Source: Camelus bactrianus (lineage: Eukaryota > Chordata > Mammalia > Artiodactyla > Camelidae). From it: DNA of 64,000 nt. A model generated the notes under the pieces. The model was not told the DNA's origin. It worked only from the letters and a program-made list of their open reading frames with translations, and ran no database searches. Position 1 is the stretch's first letter; every line of letters starts with the position of its first letter. Made by a program: the position numbers and the translations under genes. This document shows positions 1 through 11,640 of the stretch, in pieces. The DNA lies in NCBI RefSeq assembly GCF_048773025.1, contig NW_027413960.1, forward strand, positions 5,707,945 through 5,771,944, given 5' to 3'.

Positions 1-129
1 CTCAATGTTCTACCATCCTAGGGAAAAAGTTCATTTCCTCCTATGTTCTCTAGCTGAGTTAATAACCCTCATTTATTGAAAACCTCAGCTAAAGTCTAAC
101 TAAACACAAATTGGTATCTGTACATCACT

Positions 130-595
130 GTTCATAGAAGCATTATTGACAATAGCTAAAAAGGTGGAAACAACCCAAATGTCCACTGATAGATATGTGG
201 ATAAACAAAATGTGATATATACATACAATAGATTATTATTCAGCCTTTCAAAGGAAGGAAATTCTAATCATGCTACAACATGGACATACCTAGGAAGTAT
301 TAAGCTAAATGATATAAGCCAGACACAAAACGACCAATATATGTGACTCCACTAATATGAGGTCCTAGAATAATCAAATTCATAAAGACAAAAAATAAAA
401 TAGTGGTTGCCAGAGGCCAGGGGTAAGGGGAATAAGGAGTTATTGTTTAATAATACAGAATTTCAGTTTGGTAATGATTTTAAAAAATTCTGGAAATAGT
501 TGTGATGGTTGCATAACAATATGAATGTATATAATGCCACTAAATTGTATGCTTTAAAATAAAAACGCTGAATTTTATGTTGCCACAATTTTTAA
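130..595 (+). mobile_element. L1 3' end (old mammalian L1MA/L1MB type)
   Basis: The stretch follows the usual end of L1 ORF2 and its 3' UTR in order. It starts with the 'tgttcatagaagcatta' and 'ggtggaaacaacccaaatg' block, passes through 'ataagccagacacaaaa', and ends with the 'ccactaaattgtatgct' block. Only the 3' end is present, as expected of 5'-truncated L1 copies. The reading frame inside it (146-346) is a short ORF2 remnant, not a gene. Confidence 0.85.
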
Positions 596-1829
596 ATTTT
601 TTAAAAAATTTTAAACCTAACTGAATCTCAAGCTAGTGGTATAGCCACACAAAGAAAATAATTATTTCAAGTGTTTTAAGAACAGTGTTTTGACTATATA
701 GCCTTAGTGAGCAATAGTATAAAGATAAACAGAATTGCTTTAAAAAAAAAAGTAAAATTCATATTCAGTAATCTTATTAACAATATTAATATTGTTATTT
801 TAAAGCTATTTCATGTATATATTTATGAAAATTGTGTTAATGTTAAGAACCAAGATATTCAGTATAAAATTTAAAAATATAAACTCAAATAAGGAAAAAG
901 CATTTTATAATCTTAAATTTGAACTCTTGTTTTGCTTTTCAAATCTATCAATATGTATATGTGTATATATAACCTAGTTCTAATCTTGAAAGCTTAAAAG
1001 CAATGAAAACAGAGAAGCAATGAGCACTCTAAATGTCCAGACAGCGCTATCTAAACAGCATTCTCCATTTAAAAGAGCCAGGACTCTTTGGAGAAATGGA
1101 TTATTCCAGCCTGGAGGAGAAATTTTATAAGATAAACCTGGGACATGTTGTTATGCCACAAAGCAAAGAGACTATCAAACACTGTTATGGTCCAGTCAAA
1201 ATAACAAGTCACCTTCAAGGTACTTCCACTAGCCACAGCTGGGACAATCTGCACATCAAAAAAAATCACACTGACTTCAAATGACTGAAACCCACTAAAT
1301 ATATATAAATCCATGAATTCGTGAAATATGTTAAAAATCCATGAGTTCTCTTTTCTCGAAGAAAGAAAAAGTCAAAAGACAAATAAGCAAGCCTCACTGA
1401 TCACTATTAGAGTAGTGTATCAACTCTTACTCTGAAAATTCATAATTAAAGGAAAAGAATTAAGCGTTTATCCTGCCCATCCAGTATACACTGAAGTTCA
1501 CAGCAACCAAATAGCCCCGAAAGATACTGAAAACTTCTTTACAGAAAAATGTCAGTTAATACAGAAAAATGTCAGTTAAAAATCTAGAAAATCAACAGTT
1601 TGCAACTGTCGATGAAATCAGTCTTTCCAACTTTGGTAACATCATACAACCTTTCCTTAGATAAGAAATATTTCTGTTCTTAAAACTATTATATCTTTTA
1701 TTTATACTTCTCCTGTAACCCTTACTCATAATACAAGGAGGAAGAAAGTGCTGGTAGATTGTTATAGTAATGACCCTCAATGAACTGTGCCTATGTTTTA
1801 ATGCCCTTGTAATTTTTATGTGTAATCCT
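596..1829. other. Unassigned A/T-rich sequence
   Basis: I cannot assign a family here. Overlapping short frames lie on both strands at 1033-1314, with no domain and no splice context. The part around 1060-1320 has the feel of an old L1 3' UTR, but I could not confirm it. Confidence 0.5.
1540..1579 (+). repeat. Perfect 20-bp tandem duplication
   Basis: The unit tacagaaaaatgtcagttaa occurs twice, back to back, with no mismatch. Two copies suggest one local slippage or duplication event. Confidence 0.9.
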
Positions 1830-2245
1830 CTCCCACATGGGCTCTGGGCTGGCCAGACTTGCCTTGGCTATTGACAGAGTAGCAAATGAGATAAAAGCAA
1901 AGATCTGAGAAGTGCTTGCACAATGGGATTTGCTCACTCCTTGCTGGAAACTCTTCTGCCACCATATAAGCCCATACTACCCTTGGACATATGTGGCTCA
2001 ATGAATATAATCAGCAATCTGAGTGAAGCCACAGTAGACTATGATCCCAATCAAAACCACAGATATCTCCAGCTGTATGAGTAACTCCAAGAGAGACCAG
2101 CAGAAGAATCACTCAGCTTAGCCTAGCCCAAAATGCTGATCTACAGAATCTAAAGCAAACAAAATGGTAGTGATTTTAAACCAAAGCCAAAGTTTGGGGA
2201 TGGTTTATCATGCAGCAACAGATACAATTAGATACAGTAGATATA
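1830..2245 (+). mobile_element. MLT1-type LTR (ERVL-MaLR), old
   Basis: The right part carries the typical LTR end of this group, 'aaagtttggggatggtt' followed by the 'catgcagcaacagata' block. The left part has the 'gggctggccagacttg' block. No internal retroviral sequence is seen next to it, so it is a solo LTR or fragment. It is strongly diverged, and I cannot name the subfamily with confidence. Confidence 0.6.
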
Positions 2246-2559
2246 ATGTCATACCTTCTCCTCAAAAGAGAAAAGGAACCTTTTTGAGGGCAGGAGCCCG
2301 ATACAGAGTGAGTATTCATCACAATTCCTAGTAAGGATACAATAAAAGTGTCCACCTGAGTTTAATTTACACACAATAGTTTTCAAACATTAAAAATAAT
2401 TAATATAACTACTCCAAGATTTACATTATTCTACTTCCATTGTTTCTTTTTTAACTTTTTAAATTAAACCAGAGATTAGAAGACTAAATGACAACTGTCA
2501 ATGTGGTTTTCAGGGTATTTGAGAAAAACCAAGTTTTTTTTTTTTAATCTTTGACAATA

Positions 2560-3010
2560 CTCATTGGTAGAAAGGGTATTGGAAAACCATCACTCTCATA
2601 CATTATTTGTGGGAGTGTAACTATATACAAAAAATGTACATACTCTCTGGCTCACTGCTAGGAAATTATGCAGCGGACAAATTCATTAAAGGGAGACCTA
2701 TCTATGTGTACAGGCATGTTCACTGCAGTGTTGTTTATAATAGCAAGATTAGAAACAAATGAAATGTCCTTCAATAGGGAAATAATTAAATTTTGATAAT
2801 CCATATAACGAAGTATAATGTAGTTATTAAAAATAAACAAATAATATAAGACACAATTCTGAAAATGCTAATACTGAAAGAGCTCCAAATTGTATTAAGT
2901 GGAAAAAAGAACTCAACTCATACGAAGAGTATTATTATACTGTATAATGTTAATGGACATATGCATAAAAATTGTGGAAAAATACACAAGAAACCATCAG
3001 CAACGATTAC
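2560..3010 (+). mobile_element. Old L1 3' end (L1M/L1ME type)
   Basis: Ordered matches to an old L1 tail: 'cagtgttgtttataatagc', 'gtccttcaatagggaaat', the 'gttattaaaaataaacaa' block, 'attaagtggaaaaaag' and 'aatacacaagaaacc'. It is heavily decayed and 5' truncated. Confidence 0.75.
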
Positions 3011-3847
3011 TGGGGAAGGACCTTCTACTTTTCATATTATAGCTTCTGTACTCCTAATCCCTAACTCCTGTCAGCTTCAAACTTCATATAAAATTTGTCT
3101 CTTGTCCTTTCCTGCTTGCTCTCTCTTCAATCTTGAAAATAGCCACTAATATTCTTCATTCTAATCTCCATTATAACTCTAACACCTTTAAACTTGTCTC
3201 ATAATTCATTTTTGCTAATTATTTTTTGTCCTGAGTTCCTTCTCATTTCTCCACTTTCTTCTTAAAACTCAATATATCCCAATCTATATCAAATCCTGAT
3301 GTAGAAGGCTTACTCAGACTTTTCCATAAGATGACCTTGACCTACCATTATAACTCTACAAATGCTTTCCTATCCATCATAAAATCGTATACAATAGTAA
3401 GCTTCCCTAAAAATATACCACATGCAACCCTAACTCACTTATATCAGCTTTCAACTGAAAACAATTCCTATTTTTTTGAAATGTGAGCAATTCCACCTAA
3501 CTTAGAGCCATCTACAACTTCAGTGAGTATGCAAATAGCCATCTATGTTATTAAAGTATTAATGCTGAATTAAGTACCATCCCTATTCAATTTGTCTTTT
3601 AAGTGGCTTCTAAAAGGCTATATCCCCCCTGTTGTACCTGATTCTAGCCCACTCCAAAATTTCTCAAGCACCACCACACAATGTACTTCTGCATCCTAAG
3701 TCTTTCCTGCTTAACCTACTGACACACTACACTATGCCAGAGAACGGGGCGAGAAGCATATACTTATCTAAATGCAATTGGCTCTCATTTTCAGCAGGGC
3801 CTGTCAAGTGTTCCAAAAACAAAAGTACATCTAAATCTAGGAATAGT
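3011..3847. other. Unassigned A/T-rich sequence
   Basis: No repeat family or exon is recognised. The pyrimidine-rich stretch at 3050-3330 is weakly L2-like, but not enough to call. Confidence 0.4.
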
Positions 3848-4095
3848 GATTCAGAATATAGTGGTTGGAGTCACACAGACCTGAAATCAACTTCCAGTTT
3901 ACCCACTTAGAAGCTTTATAAATTTATTTAACCTAAGACCCAAATTCCCATTTGTAAAATGAAACTGTTAATGTCAGCCTCACAGAATTGTTGTGAGGAT
4001 TAAATGAAACAGTATGTGTAAACTGTTTTAGTCAGCACATGGCATTTGGTCGATATACTATAAATAGTAGATAAATGTATTATTATTAAGTGCAC
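3848..4095 (+). mobile_element. MIR SINE
   Basis: It follows the MIR order: 'agtggttggagtcacac', then 'cccatttgtaaaatgaaac', 'ttgtgaggattaaatga', 'cacatggcatttggt' and a closing 'gtattattatt'. It is close to full length and diverged. Confidence 0.85.
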
Positions 4096-4149
4096 CTCTC
4101 TCAGAAAAGACCTAGATTCAAAATTCAAAACCTGGAAAACATCTCAGAA

Positions 4150-4335
4150 ATCATGTTCTAAATGTAACACTTCATAGATGAAGAAATGAAGCCCTAGAAG
4201 GTATAACTGGCTTACCTGACATCACTATGCTATCTAATTAATGAGAGAGTTGCAATTAAAACTTAGGTTTCCCAAGTCCTAATTCAATATTCTCTCTGCT
4301 ATCTCAAATGTTTCTTGGCCATCTCTCTGATATCC
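4150..4335 (-). mobile_element. MIR-like SINE fragment
   Basis: On the minus strand this resembles the middle of MIR or MIR3. On the plus strand one reads 'gatgaagaaatgaagccc', then a decayed lymph-like block 'gacatcactatgctatc', and later 'aacttaggtttcccaag'. It is weak. Confidence 0.45.
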
Positions 4336-5214
4336 ATCAAGACACTTTATCTTTCTAATCTCAGCTTCTTCAATGACACATTACAGGGACAGAACAAGAT
4401 CATGGTTCCTTCTGCCTCCAAAATTCATATTCCATGATTCATGTGGGCCCTAACCTGGCTAACTTAAAAGCATGCACACAGATATAAAGTCAAATATATT
4501 CCCAGTCTCTATATATGCTTAGCTTTTTTATGGATACTTTCAAAACTCAAACTTAGTTATTGGTTACTAATAGTTACATGAAGTAATTTACCTCTCAAAG
4601 CAGTTAAATCAGAAAAAAAAAAAGGCAGCCAAGTCACTGAGACTACACAAAACTAATTATAGACAAGCTACTAGTAACTAAATTGGGTTTATAGACATCA
4701 TACAATGAACTTGATATTAAGTAAAAGAATAAAAGTTGTTAATATCTAACAATTTTTAAATATCAAACATATAATAAAATATCTAACACAGTTAGAATTG
4801 ATCTACATATTTTAAGCAAGTTTAGAGTATAGGGTGTTTTGATTCAATAAATATGGATAGACAGATGCAGAAATACATCAAAATAAGAATTCACAGTCTA
4901 GTTCTAAGAAGTTGCCACTTTTCATTCTTCAAGTCTAAAAATCACTTGAAGGAACTGGGAAAGGTGCTAATGATAAAATTTCCTGAACAGACTATCTGTG
5001 GGCCATGTTCAAAATCCCAGAATGTGCTTGAAGTCCTACCATGTAATACTCCAGTATCTTTAAAAAAAATTCTAATCTACTGGCTATGGATTCTTCTTAT
5101 AAAAGATATGTAAAACATCAGTTTCAAACAAAATTCATAAAATTAAAATCCATCCTGAATATTACCATCTTTTATGATACATTAATCCCTGAGAAAGACA
5201 ATCCAAATAGCCAA
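4336..5214. other. Unassigned A/T-rich sequence
   Basis: Nothing recognisable. A frame of 86 codons at 4853-5113 has no domain and no intact context. Confidence 0.4.
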
Positions 5215-5620
5215 TGACTCATAATTCAGGCTCCCAAGGAAACAGATTCTGAGACTAAAATCTGCAAGCAGAACATTTATTGGGGAGTGCTCTCAAGAAC
5301 ACATGTGCAGGCACATGGGGAGCATGACTGGGCCAAGGGAGAAACTGAACAGTATTGATCAAATAACACAGTTGGAACGGCAGCCTCAGTTAGTCCGACT
5401 AAGAGTCATGAAGCTAGAATGACCCTTCATATTAGTCTCTAATCGAGGCAAGAGGATGAATCTTTGTATGCCCTACATTAACCAGTAATGAAGTATAGGC
5501 TGCTTCCAGGAAGGTGACATAAACTTTGGTGAGGCAGCCATGATTCCAAGCAACTAAGAGAACATGTTTCCATCCTGAAGAGGGGAAATCTATCCACTAC
5601 AACAAACGTAACTTACTTGA
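5215..5620 (-). mobile_element. Possible old LTR fragment, family not named
   Basis: Read on the minus strand, the left edge contains 'ccccaataaatgttctgc', followed by 'gtctcagaatctg'. This resembles the polyadenylation region and end of an old mammalian LTR. I cannot name the family, and an unrelated repeat is possible. Confidence 0.3.
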
Positions 5621-5699
5621 ATTTGAGATAACCATAAAGTGCTTTATATTGGGGAAAGGGGGTGGGGGAAGGAACTCAGCAGAAAAAGAGATCTACTAT

Positions 5700-6090
5700 C
5701 TTCTAAAGCCTACTATGTAGCAGGTGCTGTGACAGTCACTTTGCATGAGCTATCAAATTTTACCACTGAATCCTTGCTTTCTTCTCTGCAAAGATGCTAG
5801 GAAACAGGATAAAAGAGATCAGGATTTGTTAAGTAACACCTAAAATGCTACTCTGGGGTTGCAAATGATCTGCAGACTCAAAATCCTGGTACTTATAATT
5901 TTCAACTAATATTTTCCACTCTGAAAAGCACTTTAGAAATCACCTAGATGGTACCCTCATTGGACAGACAAGGAAAGTAAAGCCAAAAGAAGTTCATGAT
6001 TTGCCTAAGATGACATTGATAGCAGAATTCAGAACTTGAACTCAAGTTTTTTGATTCCAAATTCAGTGATTTCTCTACTTGCTCTGGTGC
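5700..6090 (-). mobile_element. Two MIR/MIR3-like fragments
   Basis: On the plus strand the first part (5700-5800) reads 'ctactatgtagcaggtgctg', the reverse of the MIR end. The second (5900-6090) has 'ggacagacaaggaaagtaaa' and 'gaacttgaactcaag', the reverse of the MIR core and tRNA-like part. They may be one decayed copy or two. Confidence 0.5.
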
Positions 6091-6221
6091 CTTTATACTC
6101 AAAAATTTAACAAAACCAGAATAACCCTAAGGCATGAATCTTACTGTAAAGCTCAGAATATCTTCTCCTAAATCATTTGTACTTTGAAAATCATGCACAC
6201 TAGAAACCTGAGTTTTAGACT

Positions 6222-6501
6222 CACGGACCTAGAAAACAAACTGTGGTTACCAGTGGGGGAAGGAGCGGGGATAGATGAGGAGTTTGGAATTAATAAATAT
6301 ACATTACAATACATAAAATAAACAAGAACCTACTGTATAGCACAGAGAACTATATTCAATTTCTTATAATGAGCTGTAGTGGAAAAGAATCTAGAAAAAA
6401 ATATATGTATGTACATGTATAACTGAATCACTTTGCTATACACCTGAAACTAACATTGTAAATCAACTACACTTCAATAAAAAAAAAGAATTAAAAAAAA
6501 A
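6222..6501 (+). mobile_element. Short L1 3' end, even-toed-ungulate type
   Basis: The sequence contains 'actgtatagcacagagaac', 'tatacacctgaaactaac' and 'attgtaaatcaactacac', then an A-rich tail. These mark the L1 lineage active in even-toed ungulates. It is flanked by an imperfect target-site duplication of about 17 bp (6205-6221 and 6502-6518, core 'agttttanact'), which fixes both ends. The copy is about 280 bp long and lacks all of ORF1 and most of ORF2. Confidence 0.88.
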
Positions 6502-6564
6502 CACCTTAGTTTTATACTAAAGAAATGTCTATGTGTAGTCTGCTAAATGAAATATGTCTTTCTC

Positions 6565-6840
6565 TTAACAATAATAATAGCTAACATACAAACTCTATGA
6601 CAGGTACAACATCAAGATCTTTATATACATTATATTATTTAATCAAAGAATTAAACAATTCTTTGAATAAAGTCAAAGGGATTGTTTCCATTTAGCCAAG
6701 GGGGAAAACTAAGGTTAAAGTTGTTAAGCTAAGATTAACATAAACTGTTAGCTAAGATTACAGATATAATAATGCACAGAGCTGGGATTCTACTTGATTC
6801 CAAAGTGTTAAACTACCCCCTATTCTACAAGCCCTATGTT
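6565..6840 (-). mobile_element. MIR SINE with internal hairpin
   Basis: On the plus strand the reverse MIR order is visible: 'taataatagctaacata', 'attatattatttaatc', 'gagctgggattctact'. A perfect inverted repeat (10-bp arms, 4-bp loop) lies at 6643-6666. A short imperfect direct duplication, 'gttaagctaagatta' and 'gttagctaagatta', lies at 6723-6761, so this copy was altered locally after insertion. Confidence 0.7.
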
Positions 6841-7899
6841 TCTTCTCAATTTTCCTGTTCTGAACTTTTCAGATTTCCATGATGTACATGATTTATTTTC
6901 ATAACCAGAAATATATTCTTTTATTATTTTTAAATATTTAACATTGCTTAAAATATTTAGAAGTTGAAAACAGATACAATAAAGTTATATCAGAAAAATG
7001 TCTTGACAAACAAAATAAATCCATACTTCCTTATCAGAGATCTAACTTATATGATTTACCTCTTAATCCATTCCTCACTACAGTCTATTTTGGCATAGAA
7101 CTATATAAAGACAGGAATTCTTAAAACATTTTCCAAGTATTATTTAGATAATTAGCTAATAAAGTCCAAATAAAGTATCACTGAGACTTTGGAAAAACTT
7201 TTTTACTTACGTAAAACTTAGCCATAGCATGATATTAAAAATTGAGATGAAGAAAATGTGGTTTTTATTCAATTTCAGCTACCGCTATGGCCCATGGAAC
7301 ACTTAACCAGATATCTATGTAACTAAGTTATTCATGTTATTGTATGAAATATGTCAATCAATCATAGTGCATGCAATGGCCATGGATCCATCCTAAAGTA
7401 TGATACCCTACCATAGCCCATGTTGAGACCCCTCATCCAAAACAGCCAGGTTGTATGACCCTATGTCTATCGACAACTGACCATATGTGATCACCTGGAC
7501 CCAAAAGTAGCCATTTACAAGCTAGCTAGCAACCAATAAAATGGCTCAGTAGCAAAACAAACCCCAATGTGAAGAATGAACTACTGCTGAGCTCCATGCT
7601 TAGGCCTCTGAATTGCAAACTATGAAAAGAAGTGACTAACTAGCCACACAAACTGGTACTAAATAGAAACACAGTGCAGTCATGAGGTAAAGTAAGAGTA
7701 CAGGAGGGGCTTGAGCAAATCAAAATTATAACCCAGCAAAACTTTCAAAAGACTATAGACTCTGAGCATGCAGAAGGTATGAAGAAAACACTACAGTGTA
7801 AGAAAATTAGCTAGAATCAAATGAACCTAATCAGAGCTATTATCACTATTTCAGAGCCACCGTAAAGCTTATTTCTAGAAGAATGATCTGTAAAAGATG
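6841..7899. other. Unassigned A/T-rich sequence
   Basis: No exon and no repeat family recognised. The part from about 7370 may belong to the same decayed element as the next entry. Confidence 0.4.
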
Positions 7900-8420
7900 T
7901 CTTTCATGTATCACAATTCCTAAAAGAAGGAATCCTAAGTATCAAATGACCCCACTCCACTCCCAATCTCAGTTGATCAAACCAGCAGTGGACATATACC
8001 AGCAGAAAACAACTTTTTATTGGCCAACCAGAGACCTACACATGATCTAAAAAGAAAAGATGAGGAGGGCATTTCAGATTCTTCTCTTGGGATTTGGGAA
8101 TTGAGACACTGGGCCAGCAGACTATGCAAAGCTAAGGTGAAAAGCAAGTAGAATCATGTGGTCAGATGGCCATTTGGGGTCTTGGGCACACTGAGTAAGC
8201 AGCAGTGAGGAGGATGGACACGGAGATGCAAAGACAAAAGGCCAGTGGTCTATGAGACTGTAGAGACAAAGAGTGCCGCCTCTGTCCCTGACACCATTCT
8301 AGGTCCTACTGTCCAGAGACTCAACTGTACAGCAGTTCTTGTTCTTAGATCACTTTGAAACCTTACAATAAATCCTTTCAACTTAAACTGATTAAATGAA
8401 GTTTATAATCCTTAAAAATA
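7900..8420 (+). mobile_element. Possible old LTR fragment, family not named
   Basis: The right end has 'ccttacaataaatccttt' followed by 'caacttaaactgatt', reminiscent of the polyadenylation region of old ERV-type LTRs. The rest has no clear match. No internal sequence is seen. Confidence 0.3.
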
Positions 8421-8499
8421 AAAAGCATTTGTTAGATGCTGTCCAAGGATGACAGATTACATTTATATATTAAATATTTTAGTTTTCCCTTCTCCATAT

Positions 8500-8950
8500 A
8501 TCTTGGAAGAATAATAGTGTGTGCTCCCTGTTTCTATTTCCTTACTTCCCAGCCAACCATTTTTCCCTATGACTCTCCTGAAACCAAACTAGACATGCCC
8601 AAACTGTTCCATTCAGTGGACTTCTTAGTCCTTATTTGACTTGACCTTTCAACATTCACACACATCTAATACTTGACTCCACCTGTCTCCTGAGTGCTGG
8701 ACCTATATTTCCACCTGCCTGGTGAACACTCCATAGGGATGTCCACACCTCTAGTTCACGCTCATTTTCCTCCCCAAACCTGTTCTTCCTCCTCTTCTAT
8801 TCTTTACCTTGGTCCATTCCACCAAAACTATTCACAAGTCAACAAGTCCTATTAATTCTCTCTCTTAATTTCTTGAAAATCAATCTGTTCTTTCCCTATC
8901 CCCAAAGCTGCTGCCTGAATTCAAGTCTTCATCATCCCTTGGACTGACAA
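8500..8950 (+). mobile_element. L2 LINE fragment (reverse-transcriptase region)
   Basis: It contains decayed but ordered L2 blocks: 'cttagtccttatttgac', 'gatgtccacacctct', 'ccccaaacctgttcttcctc' and 'cccaaagctgctgcctg'. No open frame is kept. Confidence 0.65.
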
Positions 8951-9035
8951 CCAGAGATCCAGAAATTCTGATTCAATGAAGGTACCTGAGAACATTTTTG
9001 GGGGGGATTCCAAAGGATTCTAATACATAACTATT
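8950..9035 (-). mobile_element. MER5-like hAT fragment
   Basis: The plus strand shows 'agaaattctgattcaatga' followed by 'acctgagaac', similar to the middle of MER5A read in reverse. It is short and diverged. Confidence 0.4.
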
Positions 9036-9127
9036 GCTTTCTGTTGTTGGTCTCTCCCTTTATGGAGCCATCCTCTTTACACAGCCACCAAGCAGTCAAC
9101 ATATAGTACTGAAAATACAATACACTA

Positions 9128-9172
9128 ATGGAGAAAGAAAGAAAGAAAACAAAGAAACCAAGAAAGAAAACA
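9128..9172 (+). repeat. A/G-rich simple repeat (GAAA)n
   Basis: A run of imperfect gaaa units, about 45 bp. Confidence 0.8.
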
Positions 9173-9264
9173 AAAATTCCCACCCTAAAGGAGCTCAAAC
9201 TAGTAAGGGAGAAGTCAGGTAAACAAATCACAAAAACAATGTAATAAATTTTGCAGAACTCTGT

Positions 9265-9500
9265 AATGTAACAGCTACTGCATACTAAGTGTTTACTGAA
9301 TGCTGGAACTGTGGTGGGTGCTCTGTGAACATTATTTCATTCAATCCTTCCCCAATACTGTAAGGTACATATTACACTCAATTTACAGATAAAGCAACTG
9401 CGTCTCAGAGAGCTTGAAATTTTGCACAAGATCTCACCTTCATGAGTGGAAGAGCCCAGGGCTTAAATGACGGTCTAATTTCAAAAGCCCATTCTCTTAA
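9265..9500 (-). mobile_element. MIR SINE
   Basis: Reverse MIR order on the plus strand: 'tactaagtgtttactgaatg', 'gtgggtgctctgtgaac', 'attatttcattcaatcc', 'caatttacagataaagcaac', ending in 'agcccattctcttaa'. Confidence 0.85.
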
Positions 9501-9845
9501 TTAGTCTGGGGTGCTTTGGGAGAAGGGAAAAAAAGCAAGCAAATAACTCCTAGTATCACCTAAACTGAGCAACGTGGACAAGTGATGGTAGGGTACTCTG
9601 AGCAGAATAAAGAGTTCTATAGAGATGAGGGGATGAGAGAACAGGAAAGTTGTGCGACACACAATTAGTGAAGATGGCAAGGTCAGTGCACGTAGAGAGG
9701 TAGTTGGAGATGAGCCTGTAAAGTGTAAAGGAACCAGAGCAGTATGGGCCTTGCATGGGTCATTGGTAAAGAGTCTGGACATCTTCTGTGGGCACGGAGT
9801 AGTCACCAATAGATTTTAGACAGAAAACTGATTCACCTGATTTGC
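9500..9845 (-). mobile_element. L2 LINE fragment
   Basis: The plus strand shows decayed L2 blocks read in reverse, such as 'agcagtatgggccttgcatg' and 'taaagagtctggacatc'. The 102-codon frame on the minus strand is a chance frame within it. Confidence 0.5.
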
Positions 9846-9909
9846 TTTTTACAAGGATTACCTAGGAAAAATATTTTAAAGGGTTTTCCTTATTACAAAT
9901 TAGATCATT

Positions 9910-10310
9910 TGGAAACTTTCCATGGCTCCATATTATCTATTGTATAAAGTCCAAAATTCTGTCCAATCTCATCTCACAACTGTCCCCATCCACATGCAGA
10001 AATACCCACAAATTCCCATATGCTGTGCTAGGCTGCTCTGTGCTTTGGCATCTGCCTGGTCCTTATCTCTAAAAATGCCTCCTCTCTCTTGCTCCACCTT
10101 GCCTGAGTCCCTCTGGCTTCTGCAAACCTTCAACAATCTCCATTCCCTGTCTCCCCACCTTTCACCACGGAATTAGTTGCTTTTTCTTTGTGTTCACACT
10201 CTTCCTCTGTGTATCTATTAACACTTATCACATTGCTTTGTAATTATTTATGTCTTCCCCATTAAAACTCAAAAGTTCTTTTTAATCTCCCAGCCCAGCA
10301 TAGTTGGGTG
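9910..10310 (+). mobile_element. L2 LINE 3' region
   Basis: Blocks of the L2 ORF end and 3' UTR in order: 'tccatggctccatattatc', 'aaagtccaaaattctgtcc', 'ctttggcatctgcctgg', 'ttaacacttatcacattgc' and 'ccccattaaaactc'. Confidence 0.75.
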
Positions 10311-10329
10311 TTAAGACCCAACATCAGGG

Positions 10330-10445
10330 GACAGATTTCTTCATTGAGTAAATGGACAAACTGAGGCATAGAAAATTTAGGTAGTTCTAGACTCTGCAGC
10401 TGCAGAGCCTACCCCTGTCACCAGGACACTATGCTGCCTATGGAA
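10330..10445 (-). mobile_element. MIR SINE fragment
   Basis: On the plus strand 'aaatggacaaactgaggca' and 'ccaggacactatgctgcc' match the reverse of MIR. Confidence 0.65.
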
Positions 10446-10449
10446 ATTA

Positions 10450-10735
10450 AATCGAACAGAGGTGGAAAAACGAGTATTTTTGGAACAACACACAAGGTCC
10501 AGAGGAAAGAGTCTCTGGTGTGTTCAAGGAACTGAAGGAACGCCCGTGTGACCAACAGGAGCAGAGTGCACCAGGGAAGGATCATGTGAGATATGAGATA
10601 AAGCTTGAGAATACCACAGTGTGTTGGTCACTCACAGCCTTGTGGGTCATGGGAGAAGGTCTGGATTTACCTTAGAGTAATGAGAAGATCTTCAATAGTT
10701 TTGAGCAGGGGAATGACATGACCACTTCTGTGAGA
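10450..10735 (-). mobile_element. L2 LINE, first part of a split copy
   Basis: The plus strand carries 'agcagagtgcaccaggg', 'agccttgtgggtcat' and the diagnostic 'ttttgagcaggggaatgaca', all in the order expected of L2 read in reverse. The copy appears to resume at 10943. Confidence 0.75.
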
Positions 10736-10739
10736 ATTG

Positions 10740-10942
10740 GTGGGGTTCAAGGAATATTTTGGATTTGAAATAACTTGAAACTTGGTGACTCACTGGATTT
10801 TCTCCTCCAGGGAGGAGATAAAAGTTGGAGAGGGGAGTGTGATAAGCTTGTAAGAAATAAACCATTTTTGTGTGTTCAGTCCCTGAGAGTTCAGGACTAA
10901 TTTGTGATCATAGCATAACACAGCCTATACTGACTAATGCAG
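10740..10942 (+). mobile_element. MaLR-type LTR fragment within the L2
   Basis: The right end reads 'gtaagaaataaaccattttt' followed by 'atagcataacacagcctat' and 'ctgactaatgcag', the typical 3' end of old ERVL-MaLR LTRs. It sits between two L2 parts of the same orientation, so it probably inserted into the L2. No internal sequence is seen. Confidence 0.6.
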
Positions 10943-11250
10943 ATGATAACTGAAGTCATGGGAGGGGCTAGGACAGAGCCTTGAGAACCTAAGTTTGGGT
11001 AGAGGAAGACTGGGCAACAAAAAAGTGCAGCATCTGCCAGAATGGTAGGAGAAGAACCAAGATCATGGGGGACCCTGAAACCAAAGGCAGTGAGGCAGTA
11101 AAGCATGAGGGTATGCTCAAAAGCCACTTCTGCTGAAAGGTTAAACAAGATGAGGATAGAAGAGTGTCTGTTGGATCCTGCAACATTCCAGTCATTGGTG
11201 ACCTTGACAAGATTGGAAGGATTTGAAGAATGAATTGGAGGGGAGGAAGC
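10943..11250 (-). mobile_element. L2 LINE, second part of a split copy
   Basis: The plus strand shows 'gctaggacagagccttgag', 'ttaaacaagatgaggat' and 'cattggtgaccttgacaaga', which lie in the L2 reverse-transcriptase region read in reverse. The minus-strand frames of 122 and 95 codons here are remnants or shifted frames of that region. Confidence 0.75.
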
Positions 11251-11419
11251 AAATACAACATGCACATACTATTCATTCATTTATTATATTGCAACAAATA
11301 AATGAAGCAGTATTATGGAGGAGCATGTGGGGGTCCAGGGCTTTTATATTTTTTTAAATGGGAGACACTTGAGAATATTTAAATTCTGAAGAAAAATTCA
11401 AGAAGTAATGGATAACACA

Positions 11420-11640
11420 CATCTTGGACACTGGCTAAGCACTTTACATGCATGGTCTTATTGAAGGCTCACAAGCAACCCAGTGAGGTGGTTAGCTGAG
11501 AACAGTTTACAGTTGAGGACATGGTGGCACGAAGAGGTTAAGAGATTTTCCCAGAATCTCACAGCTAGTAAGTAGCAAAACCAGTGTGTGAACCCAGGCA
11601 GTGAGAGACTTTGCATTTTCTTCCTCTGCTCTACAGACAA
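11420..11640 (-). mobile_element. MIR SINE
   Basis: Reverse MIR on the plus strand: 'gctaagcactttacatgc', 'acagttgaggacatggtgg', 'ctcacagctagtaagtagc' and 'tgtgtgaacccaggcag'. Confidence 0.88.

Noticed and set aside
1033-1314. Overlapping frames of 83 and 81 codons on both strands
   Set aside because: Both strands being open over the same bases points to chance or a decayed repeat. No domain or splice signals are present.
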